From Alphaproteobacteria bacterium (lineage in GTDB: Bacteria > Pseudomonadota > Alphaproteobacteria > UBA9655): a stretch of DNA of 46,969 nt. The position numbers and the translations under genes were made by a program. Location: positions 1-46,969 of the forward strand of contig JACDGE010000011.1 of assembly GCA_013815465.1 (NCBI GenBank), given 5' to 3'. The notes beneath the pieces are model-generated. The model was not told where the DNA came from. It ran no database searches and worked only from the letters and a program-made list of their open reading frames with translations. Positions within the stretch are counted from its first letter, which is position 1; each line of letters opens with the position of its first letter. Shown here one piece after another: positions 7,457-16,511 of this stretch.

Positions 7457-8419
7457 GAGCGTTGTGTCCCCAGAAGAAATCTTTCTGACTTCTCCTGAAG
7501 GCAGTTCTAAGAGCAGATAGCCCTGTTGGCTGATACCTTTTCCCATGCCCGACAGAGTTTCTACGCCTGTGCTGAGAGAAATGTGCCTGTTCTCTAATAA
7601 ATCGTATCGCTTCCATTGCTCAAGAAAAGGCTCAATCCCTTTTTCCACAAAGTCTTCCATACCTTTAACAATAGAGTTGATAAGCTGAGCAACAACAAGA
7701 TTGCGATCCAGTTTTACACCTAGTATGTCTTCCAAAGAAATCCAGGGTTTCTCGACGTCTTCAAGCTCGATGTCTTTCATATTTATATTCAGTCCAATGC
7801 CAAGAATAACTCTACAGCTCCCATTCGCTTCAGCAATAATATCAATTAAAATCCCTCCTGCTTTTTTATTATTGAGGTAAATATCATTTGGCCATTTAAG
7901 AAGAGGCTTTATTCTCTGATCCAATAATTCAAGTGCTCTTGCTATTAAAATACCAACAACCAAGCTCAAACCAGACAATTCACTAATGTCTTTATGGAGG
8001 ACATAACCAAGACTACAATAAATATTTCGCCCAAAAGGAGAAACCCAAGATCTTCCCATACGACCTCTTCCTTTCGATTGATACTCCGCAAGGCACCCCT
8101 GTATGTTTTGTAAGGACACTTTATTTTTTAAATAATCATTCGTAGAGGATACACTTTCAAATATTTCCAGAGACACATTTGAGGATTCAATAAAATCCTC
8201 AATTTTATTTCTATCAAAAGGAATAAGGGGAGCCCCCAATACATATCCCTGATGTTGTGACTTTATATCACAATTGTATTGTTTCAATCTCTGGATGACT
8301 TTCCATACAGCCGTACGAGAAATACCTAAATATTCTGCCATATCAGAGCCTGTATGAACTTCGCAATCATTTAAGATATTAAGAATTTTAAGCGTTGTAG
8401 GGGAAAGTTCGTGAGCCAT
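7445..8419 (-). CDS. birA: Biotin protein ligase BirA with N-terminal HTH
   Basis: A protein of 324 residues from the ATG at 8417-8419; the longer frame upstream is only the shadow of the neighbouring gene. Residues 1-62 form a winged helix (GSDMAEYLGISRTAVWKVIQRL). The ligase core has the biotinyl-AMP loop GRGRMGRSW at 117-125 and KWPND near 205, followed by the small C-terminal domain. It attaches biotin to the acetyl-CoA carboxylase carrier protein. The helix-turn-helix implies it can also act as a repressor of biotin genes, but none are in view. It lies 7 bases after the SDR gene on the same strand, so it is probably co-transcribed with it. Confidence 0.9.
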   Translation of the reverse strand: MAHELSPTTLKILNILNDCEVHTGSDMAEYLGISRTAVWKVIQRLKQYNCDIKSQHQGYVLGAPLIPFDRNKIEDFIESSNVSLEIFESVSSTNDYLKNKVSLQNIQGCLAEYQSKGRGRMGRSWVSPFGRNIYCSLGYVLHKDISELSGLSLVVGILIARALELLDQRIKPLLKWPNDIYLNNKKAGGILIDIIAEANGSCRVILGIGLNINMKDIELEDVEKPWISLEDILGVKLDRNLVVAQLINSIVKGMEDFVEKGIEPFLEQWKRYDLLENRHISLSTGVETLSGMGKGISQQGYLLLELPSGEVRKISSGDTTLLKT

Positions 8420-8426
8420 ATCAGTC

Positions 8427-9269
8427 TTAATATTCCAAATGATGGGATTCGGGAAGAACTTGTCCTCCATCCACAATGATGGATTGGCCCGTGATATAGG
8501 CTGCTTCATCTGAGGCAAGGAACGGATGAGCATAAGCAACCTCTTCAGGAGCGCCAAGACGTCCTAAGGGGACAGCACGCGTCATGTTCTTGATATGCTC
8601 AGCGCCGAGGTTCTGAACAGTGTCAATCAAGATGGTTCCCGGCTCAACCGCATTAACGGTTATATTATATTTAGCCAATTCGATGGCAATGGTTTTCATA
8701 AAGCCATCTAGTCCCGCTTTAGAAGCTGTATAGTGTGCAACTCCTGGAAGCCCCACTCGTGGGCCGGAGATGGATGAGGTGAAGAGGATCCGCCCGTGTT
8801 TCTGCTGCTTCATAAAAGGAAGACACGCTTTTACGGCATAAAATCCGCCCGTCAGGTTGGTATCTAAGACTTGATGCCATTCTTTAGATGTCATGATATC
8901 CACCCGGGAGACGGGATAAATTCCTGCGTTATAAAGCAGAACGTCAATGCGCTTATATTTCTTCATCACTTCTTGAGCCATGCGCTGCATGTCTTCTTCG
9001 CGAGTTACATCGGCAACAATAAAATCGGCTTCATTCCCTTTGTTACGAATTTCCTCTGTTAGTTTGGCCAATAACTCAGGAGTGCGGCTCACAAGGACAA
9101 CACGAGCGCCTTCACTCGCAAAAACCTCAGCAGTGGATTTTCCAATTCCTTTGCTGGCTCCTGCAATGATGACGACTTTACCTTCTAGGCGCCCCCCTTT
9201 GGTTTGAGCACAGACCGGATCGAAAAAGCAGATGAGGCAAAGCATAGCCAAAAATATAAGTTTCTTCAT
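8427..9269 (-). CDS. Short-chain dehydrogenase with apparent signal peptide
   Basis: A protein of 280 residues from the ATG at 9267-9269, preceded by AAGGAAGGT. Residues 1-21 look like a signal peptide (MKK, hydrophobic core, DPVCAQ). A complete classical SDR follows: A-G-A-S-K-G-I-G at 36-43 for NAD(P), N-A-G near 114-116, Ser near 166, Y180-x3-K184, and the C-terminal I-T-G-Q-x-I-x-V-D-G-G. It is most like FabG or gluconate 5-dehydrogenase; the substrate is unknown. An exported NAD(P)-dependent SDR is odd because the cofactor is scarce outside the cytoplasm. It could instead be membrane-anchored, or act in a host cell. Confidence 0.8.
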   Translation of the reverse strand: MKKLIFLAMLCLICFFDPVCAQTKGGRLEGKVVIIAGASKGIGKSTAEVFASEGARVVLVSRTPELLAKLTEEIRNKGNEADFIVADVTREEDMQRMAQEVMKKYKRIDVLLYNAGIYPVSRVDIMTSKEWHQVLDTNLTGGFYAVKACLPFMKQQKHGRILFTSSISGPRVGLPGVAHYTASKAGLDGFMKTIAIELAKYNITVNAVEPGTILIDTVQNLGAEHIKNMTRAVPLGRLGAPEEVAYAHPFLASDEAAYITGQSIIVDGGQVLPESHHLEY

Positions 9270-9400
9270 TGGGGGACCTTCCTTTATTTTTCCCACTATA
9301 AAAGGCAGATTTATAGAGGTCAATGTTGGCTATTGGAGTTCACTGAAACTCCTGAAACCACATCACACAGGTTTTTCAGGAGAAGTGATTACCCCTCAGC

Positions 9401-9554
9401 GTCATCCCCGCGAAGGCGGGGGCCCGCCCCAACTATCTGCAATTAAACGAATTTCTATGGATTCCCGCCTTCGCGGGAATGACACCACCGGTGGAAAATA
9501 TGTACTTGCAAGTAGAGAAGTGTTTTCTGAACAGCCTCGAAGGCGGGGATGACG
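9401..9554. repeat. Palindromic element with three CCCGCGAAGGCGGG-type arms
   Basis: GTCATCCCCGCGAAGGCGGG (9401-9420) pairs with 9464-9483 (19 of 20 positions), and a third arm, CCTCGAAGGCGGGGATGACG (9535-9554), repeats the motif in inverted orientation. The same arm occurs at 11673-11692. Short open frames on both strands across this stretch consist of repeat sequence and are not genes. The rest of the 9270-9741 gap shows no gene. Confidence 0.8.
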
Positions 9555-9741
9555 CCCGTGAGGACGAAATACGGCTATCCTGAGATGCCTTTCAATGATC
9601 CAGAGGGCTATGAAAGCAATCATCGGGTTACGGGATAGGTGGAAGGTCAATCATGAGGAGAGGACTTATGATGAGACTCGTTATGAGGAATTTTTTGACT
9701 CCCATAACTTTTTTTATTGATAGGAGTATGTTTCAGAATAT

Positions 9742-10671
9742 TTACATGTATTGCTTTTTAATCCTAATCGCCATCCCGCTCAGGAAGATAAAGCATGCCC
9801 CCACAAGAACAAGGGAAATCGGCCATCCTATCGAATCAACAAAATGAATCATCGTATAATGACCGATATAACCAAGCAAACCAATGGAACTTACAAATAA
9901 GATAGATTTACTCCGTGCAAGAGTACTCAAATAAATCAGCAAAGCGCATACTCCCGCGAAGACAACCTCAAATTGGGTATTATAAAGCCGATCATAGGCT
10001 CCTGATAAAAACATAATCGTTGCTATAAAGTACCAAAAACCAATAAGCGGTCGATAGGGTGTTTCCTTCAGCGAATAAATTATCAAGAAAAGGGACGTAC
10101 CCAGTCCCATAAGAGTATAACTGCTTTTGAATTCCATATAATCAAAAAGAGTAAAAGTAAAGATCACTCCAAAAAACAGCACCATAAATAAAAGCAGATT
10201 AAGATGTTTTTCCCAAAAAGTTGCAAATTGCTGAGCGAACATAATGCCAAAAACGAACAAAGTTGCTAAATGAGCATCATGGGAGGTCACAAATATTTCA
10301 TTCAGAAAAACATAGAGCCCCATTGGCTCTAAAATAGCAGCCATCAAAAACAGGATCTGCGTAACCTTATTATATTTCGCATTCTGAGATAAACCCAAGG
10401 CGACGCAATAACATGAAAATCCCGAGCCAAATGTGAGAGCAATTTTTAAAAAGCTAGACAGGTCTTGCCAGAACATCGTTGTGTATACGCCAACACCAGC
10501 AAAAATTAAGATTCCACCAATATAGGCAAGCACTTCGGACGCTTCAATTCCTACGCCACCATCTTTTTTAGCTGAAGTAACCTGCAAAGCTTTACTGACA
10601 TCATCCCAGCTGAGATGATTCTCCTCCGCGATCTTTTTAATTTGCTGTAAGGCTTTTTGGCGCTGATTCAT
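9742..10671 (-). CDS. Polytopic membrane protein, DUF2157-like
   Basis: A protein of 309 residues. A soluble N-terminal part of about 45 residues (QRQKALQQIKKIAEENHLSWDDV) is followed by about eight or nine hydrophobic segments. The overall plan resembles DUF2157 inner-membrane proteins, whose function is unknown. The start codon overlaps the 3' end of the upstream gene (10668-10671), so the pair is translated together. I see no catalytic motif. Confidence 0.65.
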   Translation of the reverse strand: MNQRQKALQQIKKIAEENHLSWDDVSKALQVTSAKKDGGVGIEASEVLAYIGGILIFAGVGVYTTMFWQDLSSFLKIALTFGSGFSCYCVALGLSQNAKYNKVTQILFLMAAILEPMGLYVFLNEIFVTSHDAHLATLFVFGIMFAQQFATFWEKHLNLLLFMVLFFGVIFTFTLFDYMEFKSSYTLMGLGTSLFLIIYSLKETPYRPLIGFWYFIATIMFLSGAYDRLYNTQFEVVFAGVCALLIYLSTLARSKSILFVSSIGLLGYIGHYTMIHFVDSIGWPISLVLVGACFIFLSGMAIRIKKQYM

Positions 10672-11249
10672 AATTTCTCGTCCGGGCTTGGAATAATCCA
10701 GCCCTCAAATCGTATCGAATTATATCCTTGCGTAGCTGTAGGAATCTTAACGCTACGGCCAGATTTACTGAGAGAGATAGAGTTTCGCCTGTCCCCTCCA
10801 AAAAAGAATAGCAATGAAAAAAAATTGTCATTCGCTCCTGTCCTAATTTGGTACCCGTCTGGCGCAATATTTGAAGTATCAAGTCCTTTCAACGTTACCC
10901 CCTCAATAATCAAATCTCGGGTTTTATTAACAGGAATACGTGAGTCCTCTCCCGATAAAAGAGAAAAATTTAACTTTGTGGTTTTGTTTGAATGAACATC
11001 GACGAGATATATTTCTGGAGCCTCTTTAGGTTGGCTCCAAAAGTTAGAAACTTGGACAACTAACTTTCCATTATCAACCCGTAGTTTTCCCTCTGGATTA
11101 TAATTATTGACAGAATATATAAAATTATATTCTGGGGACGCCACCATAAAAGAGGCAAAAAATGGGACACCTGAAAACAATAGAATCATCAACAAGGGCA
11201 GAATGAGCCCCATAAAAAGGGCAGGATTTTTTTTAAATGCGTTTTTCAT
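10668..11249 (-). CDS. Membrane-anchored protein of unknown function
   Basis: A protein of 193 residues. One N-terminal membrane segment (about 13-35, ALFMGLILPLLMILLFSG) is followed by a soluble, probably extracytoplasmic domain of about 150 residues, rich in beta-type sequence. It is the first gene of a two-gene unit with the DUF2157-like protein. In many bacteria DUF2157 proteins are paired with a small single-pass protein of this kind, so it is probably a partner subunit. Family not recognised with certainty. The divergent gap before sdhE is 105 bp. Confidence 0.6.
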   Translation of the reverse strand: MKNAFKKNPALFMGLILPLLMILLFSGVPFFASFMVASPEYNFIYSVNNYNPEGKLRVDNGKLVVQVSNFWSQPKEAPEIYLVDVHSNKTTKLNFSLLSGEDSRIPVNKTRDLIIEGVTLKGLDTSNIAPDGYQIRTGANDNFFSLLFFFGGDRRNSISLSKSGRSVKIPTATQGYNSIRFEGWIIPSPDEKL

Positions 11250-11354
11250 TATTCTCTCTATTTTAATAAAAATGACTCTTTTGTCACTTGACTGCCTTTC
11301 TCAAATAATTTCATAGACTTGTTAAAAATTGTTTAAGAAGTTAAAAGAGTTCTT

Positions 11355-11612
11355 ATGAAACAAATTGATATTTTAAGAAAACGGCTTTATTATCAAAGTC
11401 ATCACCGAGGCATGAAAGAAATGGATTTAGTCCTGGGGGGCTTTGCACAACAGCATCTCCCTGAAATGAATCAGGAAGACTTGCTTCAGTTCGAAGCTCT
11501 TCTTGCCTTTCCCGATCAGGATCTATATGGATGGTTTTTTGAAAAGGCACCTATATCCGAGAATGTCCCTGGAACGCTTATTGAAATGATTAATGGTTTT
11601 ATGCGCACATGA
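11355..11612 (+). CDS. sdhE: Succinate dehydrogenase flavinylation factor SdhE
   Basis: A protein of 85 residues, the normal size for SdhE/Sdh5. The flavinylation motif R18-G19-x2-E22 (HRGMKEMD) and the later L-L-x-F-P-D-Q-D-L-Y-G-W are intact. It promotes covalent FAD attachment to the SdhA subunit. In alphaproteobacteria it often sits near recG and mfd, as it does here. Its TGA stop (11610-11612) is also the first three bases of the outer arm of a 247-bp palindromic element, so the element may have supplied the present C-terminus. Confidence 0.9.
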   Translation: MKQIDILRKRLYYQSHHRGMKEMDLVLGGFAQQHLPEMNQEDLLQFEALLAFPDQDLYGWFFEKAPISENVPGTLIEMINGFMRT

Positions 11613-11856
11613 TAGAAGATAAAAGACCCCTCACCCGCTCTTCGAGCGACCTTTCCTACATCCCCCGCGAGCGTCATCCCCGCGAAGGCGGGGACCCAGG
11701 AAAATGTACCTTGGCCCCTGGGTCCCAGATATTAAGAAAATCTAAGCTAACGCTAAGATTTCCTAAATTCTGGGATGACGCCATTTGGTTGGTGGGAGAG
11801 GTCACTCGAAGAGCGGGTGAGGGGCCCTTCCCCGCGAATCGGGGACTCTTCTATCA
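11610..11856. repeat. 247-bp multi-layer palindrome between sdhE and mfd
   Basis: Outer arms TGATAGAAGA (11610-11619) and TCTTCTATCA (11847-11856) are perfect. The next layer is 11625-11651 with 11800-11826 (ACCCGCTCTTCGAG core), 25 of 27 positions paired. Inside lie GTCATCCCCGCGAAGGCGGG (11673-11692) and GGGATGACGCC (11772-11782), plus smaller arms (CCCAGG/CCTGGG; CTTAGC-type at 11740-11760). The whole could fold as one long RNA hairpin between the two genes. Open frames through it are repeat-made, not genes. Confidence 0.85.
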
Positions 11857-11903
11857 GTGCATTAACCATTTTATTTCAATAAAAAAAACCACTTAAGAAA
11901 CAC

Positions 11904-14900
11904 ATGACCTTCCTTCCCCCCCTCACGCCCCCGGTTCTCATTACCCACGTTCCTGATGGGTACGATACGCTGCTCTTGAATCAGCTTTCCCAAAAAGAGG
12001 AAAAGGTCGTTTATATTGCCCGTGATGAAGAACGCGCCCTACGACTTAAGGAACAATTTGCTTTTTTTGAGCCGTCTCACCCCATCCTTTTTTTCCCTGG
12101 CTGGGACTGCCTACCATATGATAGAGTTTCACCTCACCCCGATATTCTTGCCCAAAGATTAAACGCCTTAACCTCTCTTGTCTCCTCACCAATCCCTTAC
12201 CTCCTGATTACAACGATCCAAGCCTTTCTGCAAAAGATTCCCCCTCGAGAGGCCTTGCAAGGGCGACTGTGGAGGTTAAAAGGGGGACAACAGGTTGATC
12301 ATGGGATGTTCCTGGATTTTCTGTCAAAAAATGGGTATGTACGGCGCGAGTCCGTTCGGGAATGGGGGGAATTTGCCATTCGTGGGGGACTTCTGGATTT
12401 ATTTCCTCCCGGCTATGCCCTACCTTTTCGCCTGGATTTTTTTGGATCAACTTTAGAGAGCCTTAGGATTTTTGATCCTCTTTCTCAGGTAAGTACGGGT
12501 AAGGCTGATCATCTTATCCTTAAACCCATGGGAGAAATTAGCTTAAACCCTGAAACTATCGAACATTTCCGTAAAGGATACCGAGAATCTTTTGGAACGG
12601 CCAATTCAATGGATCCTCTCTATCTGGCGGTTTCAGAGGGTCGACCTTATGCGGGGTATGAACACTGGCTCCCTCTCTTTTACGATTCCTTAGAATCCCT
12701 TACAGCCTATACATCAGGGGCTATTTATTGTCTTGATGATCAACTTGAAGAAGCGCGCATTGCGCACATTAATCAAATTCAAGATCACTATCAAACTCGT
12801 CTAGAATTTGCGTCACTGGAAAAACAGGGTGTACCTTATCATCCCCTTCCTCCAGAACGTCTTTATATGATGAATGATCCCGTGGATCAGCTTATCCCTT
12901 CTGCGCGGCGGGTTGTATTTACGCCATTTTCTGGGCCTGATAGTGAAGTAAGTATTATTGACGGAGAGGGAAAAATAGCCCCCTCATTCACGGGGCTTCG
13001 AACCTCTCAAGAAAATGTCTTCGAAACGGTTAAAAACACCATTGCCTCCGCTCAAAAGGAAGGAAACACACGCATCCTGGTCGTGGGAGCAACCCATGGT
13101 TCGGCAGAAAGACTTGCCCATATCTTAGGCGAGCATGGTCTCAACTCCTTAAGACGGGTTCAATCATTTTCTGAATTTTTTAAAGAGACCTCGCCCGCAC
13201 TTGCTGTTTTTGATATCAGTAGAGGATTTCAAGCCCCCGGCTTGTGGGTCATAACAGAAGAAGATATCTTGGGTGAACGCATTGGTCGTCCTCTCAAATC
13301 AAAAAAGCGTAGTGACCTTTTTATCCAAGAAGTTTCAAGCCTGCAACTCGGCGATTTCGTCGTCCATGGGGAACACGGGATTGGGCGGTATGAGGGGTTG
13401 GAAACCCTAGATGTGGGAAGATTTCCCCATGACTGCCTTAAAATTGTCTATGAGGGGGGGGACAAACTTTTCGTTCCCGTGGAAAACATTGAAATACTTT
13501 CTAGGTATGGGGCTGCAGAAACCCAGGCTTCTTTAGATAAATTAGGAGGAGTGGCGTGGCAGGCCCGGAAGGCGCGTATCAAAAAGCGCCTCAAGGATGT
13601 GGCGGATTACCTCTTAAAAATTGCCGCAGCTCGTAAGCTTCATCATGCGGATACTTTACACAAGCCCGAAGGCACATACGAAGAATTTACGGCCCGGTTT
13701 CCCTATCCTGAAACAGATGATCAGCTTGACGCTATTGAGGACGTTCTTGACGACCTATCAGCAGGGAAGCCCATGGATCGTCTTATCTGTGGGGACGTAG
13801 GCTTTGGGAAGACGGAAGTCGCTATGCGTGCGGCCTTTGTGGCAGCCTCTTCTGGTAAGCAGGTGGCTCTTATTGTGCCCACAACCCTTCTGGCACGTCA
13901 GCATTATCAATCTTTCACGGCGCGTTTCAAGGACACAGGGATTAAAGTTGCGCAGCTCTCTCGCCTCGTGAAACCGAGAGAGGCACTTCAGATTAAAGAG
14001 CAAGTGCAAAAGGGGGATGTTCACATTTTGATCGGCACCCATGCTCTCTTAGCAAAGTCCGTTGCTTTTCAGGACTTAGGACTTCTCATTGTGGATGAAG
14101 AACAACACTTTGGGGTGGGTCAGAAGGAAAGGCTTAAAAATATTAAATCGGACGTTCATGTGTTAACCCTAACAGCCACACCTATCCCCCGTACCCTTCA
14201 GATGGCTCTTTCCGGCGTGAGAGAGATGAGCCTCATCACAACGCCGCCCCTCGATCGCATGGCAGTGCGCACCTTCGTTTTGCCCTTTGATGCCATGGTC
14301 ATGAGAGAGGCTATTTTGCGGGAACAATTTCGCGGGGGGCAGACTTTTTATGTGTGCCCTCGCATTGCTGACTTGGATAAAGTAGCAGAACGCCTGCGTC
14401 GCTTTGTGCCAGAGGTGAAATTTGTGATCGCTCATGGGCAAATGTCCCCCACGGCTCTTGAGAACGTGATGTCTGACTTTTATGACGGTAACTTCGATGT
14501 CTTGCTGAGCACGAACATTATTGAATCAGGGATTGATATTCCCAGGGCAAATACGCTGTTAATTCATCGGTCCGATCTTTTAGGTCTTGCCCAGCTCTAT
14601 CAATTACGCGGACGCATTGGGAGAGCTAAGGTGCGAGGGTATGCCTATCTGACCTACCCTGCGGGGCACGTCCTTACCCCTGAGGCTCAAAAGCGACTTG
14701 AAGTCATTAGTTCTCTTGATACTCTCGGTGCAGGTTTTACGCTTGCGAGCCACGATATGGATATTCGCGGGACGGGAAACCTTGTGGGCGAGGAACAATC
14801 GGGACATATCCGCGAAGTCGGCATTGAGCTTTATCAACACATGCTTGAAGAAGCGATCGCTGCTCTGAAAGCTGAAAGGAGGGGCGAAGTTCACGTATCC

Positions 14901-15359
14901 TCCGATTGGACACCTCAGATTAGCGTTGGGCTTTCCGTCCTCATTCCGGAAAATTATGTGGCCGATCTAGGCCTTCGCCTCAGTCTCTACAAGCGCTTAA
15001 GCACTCTCTCTACACGAGAGGAAATCAATTCATTTGCCATAGAACTTGTTGATAGATTTGGCATTCTTCCTCCTGAAGTGCACAATCTGTTAGAGGTGAT
15101 TTACCTCAAGTCCCTCTCTCGCCAAGCTAATGTGGATAAGGTCGAAGTTGGCCCTAAAGGGGTTCTTATCGGATTCCACAATAATATCTTTAACAACCCA
15201 AAACTATTGATTGACCATATTTCTCAGCAAAAAGGAACGGCCAAAATTAGGCCTGACCAAAAACTTGTCTATATAAGGAATCTGGAGTCACCTATTACAC
15301 GGCTTCAGGTTATTGGAAAAATTTTGCAGGATCTAGTGAGGATGGCGGAGGTTGGTTGA
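11904..15359 (+). CDS. mfd: Transcription-repair coupling factor Mfd
   Basis: A protein of 1151 residues, full family length. An N-terminal UvrB-like module (1 to about 340) is followed by an RNA polymerase interaction domain near 481-545 (LGDFVVHGEHGIGRYEG). The RecG-like translocase has Walker A GDVGFGKTE near 629, motif II DEEQ near 730, T-A-T-P-I-P-R-T, and the Q-L-R-G-R-I-G-R motif. The C-terminal TRCF domain spans about 1000-1100. Mfd removes RNA polymerase stalled at lesions and recruits UvrA. No clear Shine-Dalgarno precedes the ATG, only AAGAAAC. The gene is downstream of sdhE and a long palindrome, and is followed by a repeat-derived terminator. Confidence 0.97.
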   Translation: MTFLPPLTPPVLITHVPDGYDTLLLNQLSQKEEKVVYIARDEERALRLKEQFAFFEPSHPILFFPGWDCLPYDRVSPHPDILAQRLNALTSLVSSPIPYLLITTIQAFLQKIPPREALQGRLWRLKGGQQVDHGMFLDFLSKNGYVRRESVREWGEFAIRGGLLDLFPPGYALPFRLDFFGSTLESLRIFDPLSQVSTGKADHLILKPMGEISLNPETIEHFRKGYRESFGTANSMDPLYLAVSEGRPYAGYEHWLPLFYDSLESLTAYTSGAIYCLDDQLEEARIAHINQIQDHYQTRLEFASLEKQGVPYHPLPPERLYMMNDPVDQLIPSARRVVFTPFSGPDSEVSIIDGEGKIAPSFTGLRTSQENVFETVKNTIASAQKEGNTRILVVGATHGSAERLAHILGEHGLNSLRRVQSFSEFFKETSPALAVFDISRGFQAPGLWVITEEDILGERIGRPLKSKKRSDLFIQEVSSLQLGDFVVHGEHGIGRYEGLETLDVGRFPHDCLKIVYEGGDKLFVPVENIEILSRYGAAETQASLDKLGGVAWQARKARIKKRLKDVADYLLKIAAARKLHHADTLHKPEGTYEEFTARFPYPETDDQLDAIEDVLDDLSAGKPMDRLICGDVGFGKTEVAMRAAFVAASSGKQVALIVPTTLLARQHYQSFTARFKDTGIKVAQLSRLVKPREALQIKEQVQKGDVHILIGTHALLAKSVAFQDLGLLIVDEEQHFGVGQKERLKNIKSDVHVLTLTATPIPRTLQMALSGVREMSLITTPPLDRMAVRTFVLPFDAMVMREAILREQFRGGQTFYVCPRIADLDKVAERLRRFVPEVKFVIAHGQMSPTALENVMSDFYDGNFDVLLSTNIIESGIDIPRANTLLIHRSDLLGLAQLYQLRGRIGRAKVRGYAYLTYPAGHVLTPEAQKRLEVISSLDTLGAGFTLASHDMDIRGTGNLVGEEQSGHIREVGIELYQHMLEEAIAALKAERRGEVHVSSDWTPQISVGLSVLIPENYVADLGLRLSLYKRLSTLSTREEINSFAIELVDRFGILPPEVHNLLEVIYLKSLSRQANVDKVEVGPKGVLIGFHNNIFNNPKLLIDHISQQKGTAKIRPDQKLVYIRNLESPITRLQVIGKILQDLVRMAEVG

Positions 15360-15401
15360 TATAGTGCATTAAGTTGAAGATGCCTCAACTCCTCAGGTGG
15401 C

Positions 15402-15452
15402 ATCCTGAATTTATTTCAGGATCTTTTTTAGATGCTGAGACAAGTTCAGCAT
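15402..15452 (+). terminator. Repeat-derived terminator after mfd
   Basis: ATCCTGAA (15402-15409) pairs with TTCAGGAT (15415-15422), followed by CTTTTTT (15423-15429): an intrinsic terminator about 45 bases past the mfd stop. A second hairpin, ATGCTGA/TCAGCAT (15432-15452), follows. Together they resemble the cores of the 6201-6332 element, so a mobile palindrome appears to serve as the terminator. Confidence 0.65.
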
Positions 15453-15579
15453 GACAGTCTGGAGAGGTCATGATGGCTATGTGATCTCCAATTCAAACTA
15501 ACTCACTCTAAAACACGACCAACGCGGTCCGTCACATGAGCGACTATAGCCTACAAATAAATTTGTACGTCTCCGGTCG

Positions 15580-15625
15580 TCATTGCGAGGAGTATAAGCT
15601 CCGAAGCAATCGAGTCTTTCTGGGG
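15580..15625. repeat. Short TCATTGCGAGGAG...AAGCAATC element
   Basis: GTCATTGCGAGGAG (about 15588-15601), then GCTCCGAAGCAATCGAG, matches the widespread intergenic repeat type and the left part of the element at 26206-26233. It lies in the 15360-15910 gap. Confidence 0.55.
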
Positions 15626-15815
15626 CTTTCTAGATTGGAACCTTATTGGGTTTGAAAATTAACTCTCATCAGCCTCAGCATATCATCTGAACTGCTTAGA
15701 AGAACGCCCGGGGCTGTCTTATGGTCTTGATGGTGTTGTGGGATACGTGCCCTAAGGGCGTTTAGATATAGCAAGAAACTGAGGAAAATCTTAGTTTAAG
15801 GTTCGGGGGCAAGGA

Positions 15816-15855
15816 GTGGAAAGTTACGAATTGATCCAATTCGTATTCTTTCCAC
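15816..15855 (-). other. Long hairpin downstream of skp
   Basis: GTGGAAAGTTACGAATTG (15816-15833) pairs with 15837-15855 around a 3-base loop, with one bulge. It lies 56 bases past the skp stop on the minus strand. There is no T-run, so it may stabilise the 3' end of the rseP-bamA-skp transcript rather than end it. Between 15660 and 15800 a second pair of arms (AACGCCC/GGGCGTT) is visible; nothing coding is apparent. Confidence 0.5.
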
Positions 15856-15910
15856 CCTTTCTCTGTTTAGAAGGTATTTGACAACCAGGGGTTATCCAAC
15901 GCCCTCACAA

Positions 15911-16501
15911 CTATTGTTGAGCTTCGGCTTGCTGCTTAAGTATTTTTTTAACTTCTGCTTCAGGTTTAAACACAACAGGAACCGTTGGCAAAGTTGTATT
16001 AAGTTCTGTCAATGCGGCAGCTGATAAATCATATGCAGGCTCGGCTGTAACAATTGTTTCTTTATACATAACAATATTAGCTCCAGCATTCTTTGCGACC
16101 TTATCGGCTACTTTTAAGAAAGCTTCGTACACTTTCTTTTTTGAATCTTCCACTGCGAGTTCCATTTGAGCTCTTCTGATTTCAATTTTTTCCTGAATTT
16201 CACGAACACGCTTTTCAAACGCTTGGCGTTTATCTGCAAATTCTTTTTCAGGAAGGCTTTTTTGCTCATCAGCAAGTTTTTTATCTTGCGCCTTAAGTTC
16301 GGACTCGTATTTTGCCATTTCTTTTTGAATTTCAGCCCGCTTCTTATCCACCTGAGAAACGATAGATTTTAAAGCATCTGATTTATCTAACGTGGCTTGC
16401 TCCACAATAGCAATAACCGGCGTCGGCAATGTCTCAGCCTTAGCAAGGCCAGGGACCATAGCGACTGATGCAAGAAAAGATAGGCATAAAAGTTTATTCA
16501 T
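15911..16501 (-). CDS. skp: Periplasmic chaperone Skp/OmpH
   Basis: A protein of 196 residues from the ATG at 16499-16501, chosen because AAGGAGAAAC lies just before it. The signal peptide is about 1-22 (LAKAE cleavage region). The mature protein has the Skp plan: a short beta part, then a long Lys/Glu-rich coiled coil (about 45-130), then a return to beta sequence. It holds unfolded outer-membrane proteins during transit to BamA. It is the last gene of rseP-bamA-skp and lies 10 bases after bamA. The lpxD-fabZ-lpxA genes that usually follow in proteobacteria are absent. Confidence 0.88.
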   Translation of the reverse strand: MNKLLCLSFLASVAMVPGLAKAETLPTPVIAIVEQATLDKSDALKSIVSQVDKKRAEIQKEMAKYESELKAQDKKLADEQKSLPEKEFADKRQAFEKRVREIQEKIEIRRAQMELAVEDSKKKVYEAFLKVADKVAKNAGANIVMYKETIVTAEPAYDLSAAALTELNTTLPTVPVVFKPEAEVKKILKQQAEAQQ

Positions 16502-16511
16502 TTGTTTCTCC

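Noticed and set aside
9232-9650. Frames on both strands across 9232-9650
   Set aside because: They consist largely of the CCCGCGAAGGCGGG arms and have no protein-like remainder.
11609-11896. A 95-codon frame between sdhE and mfd
   Set aside because: It lies almost wholly inside the 247-bp palindrome.
15660-15880. A 6S-like or other named small RNA
   Set aside because: There are hairpins, but I could not match them to 6S, SRP, RNase P or tmRNA consensus parts.
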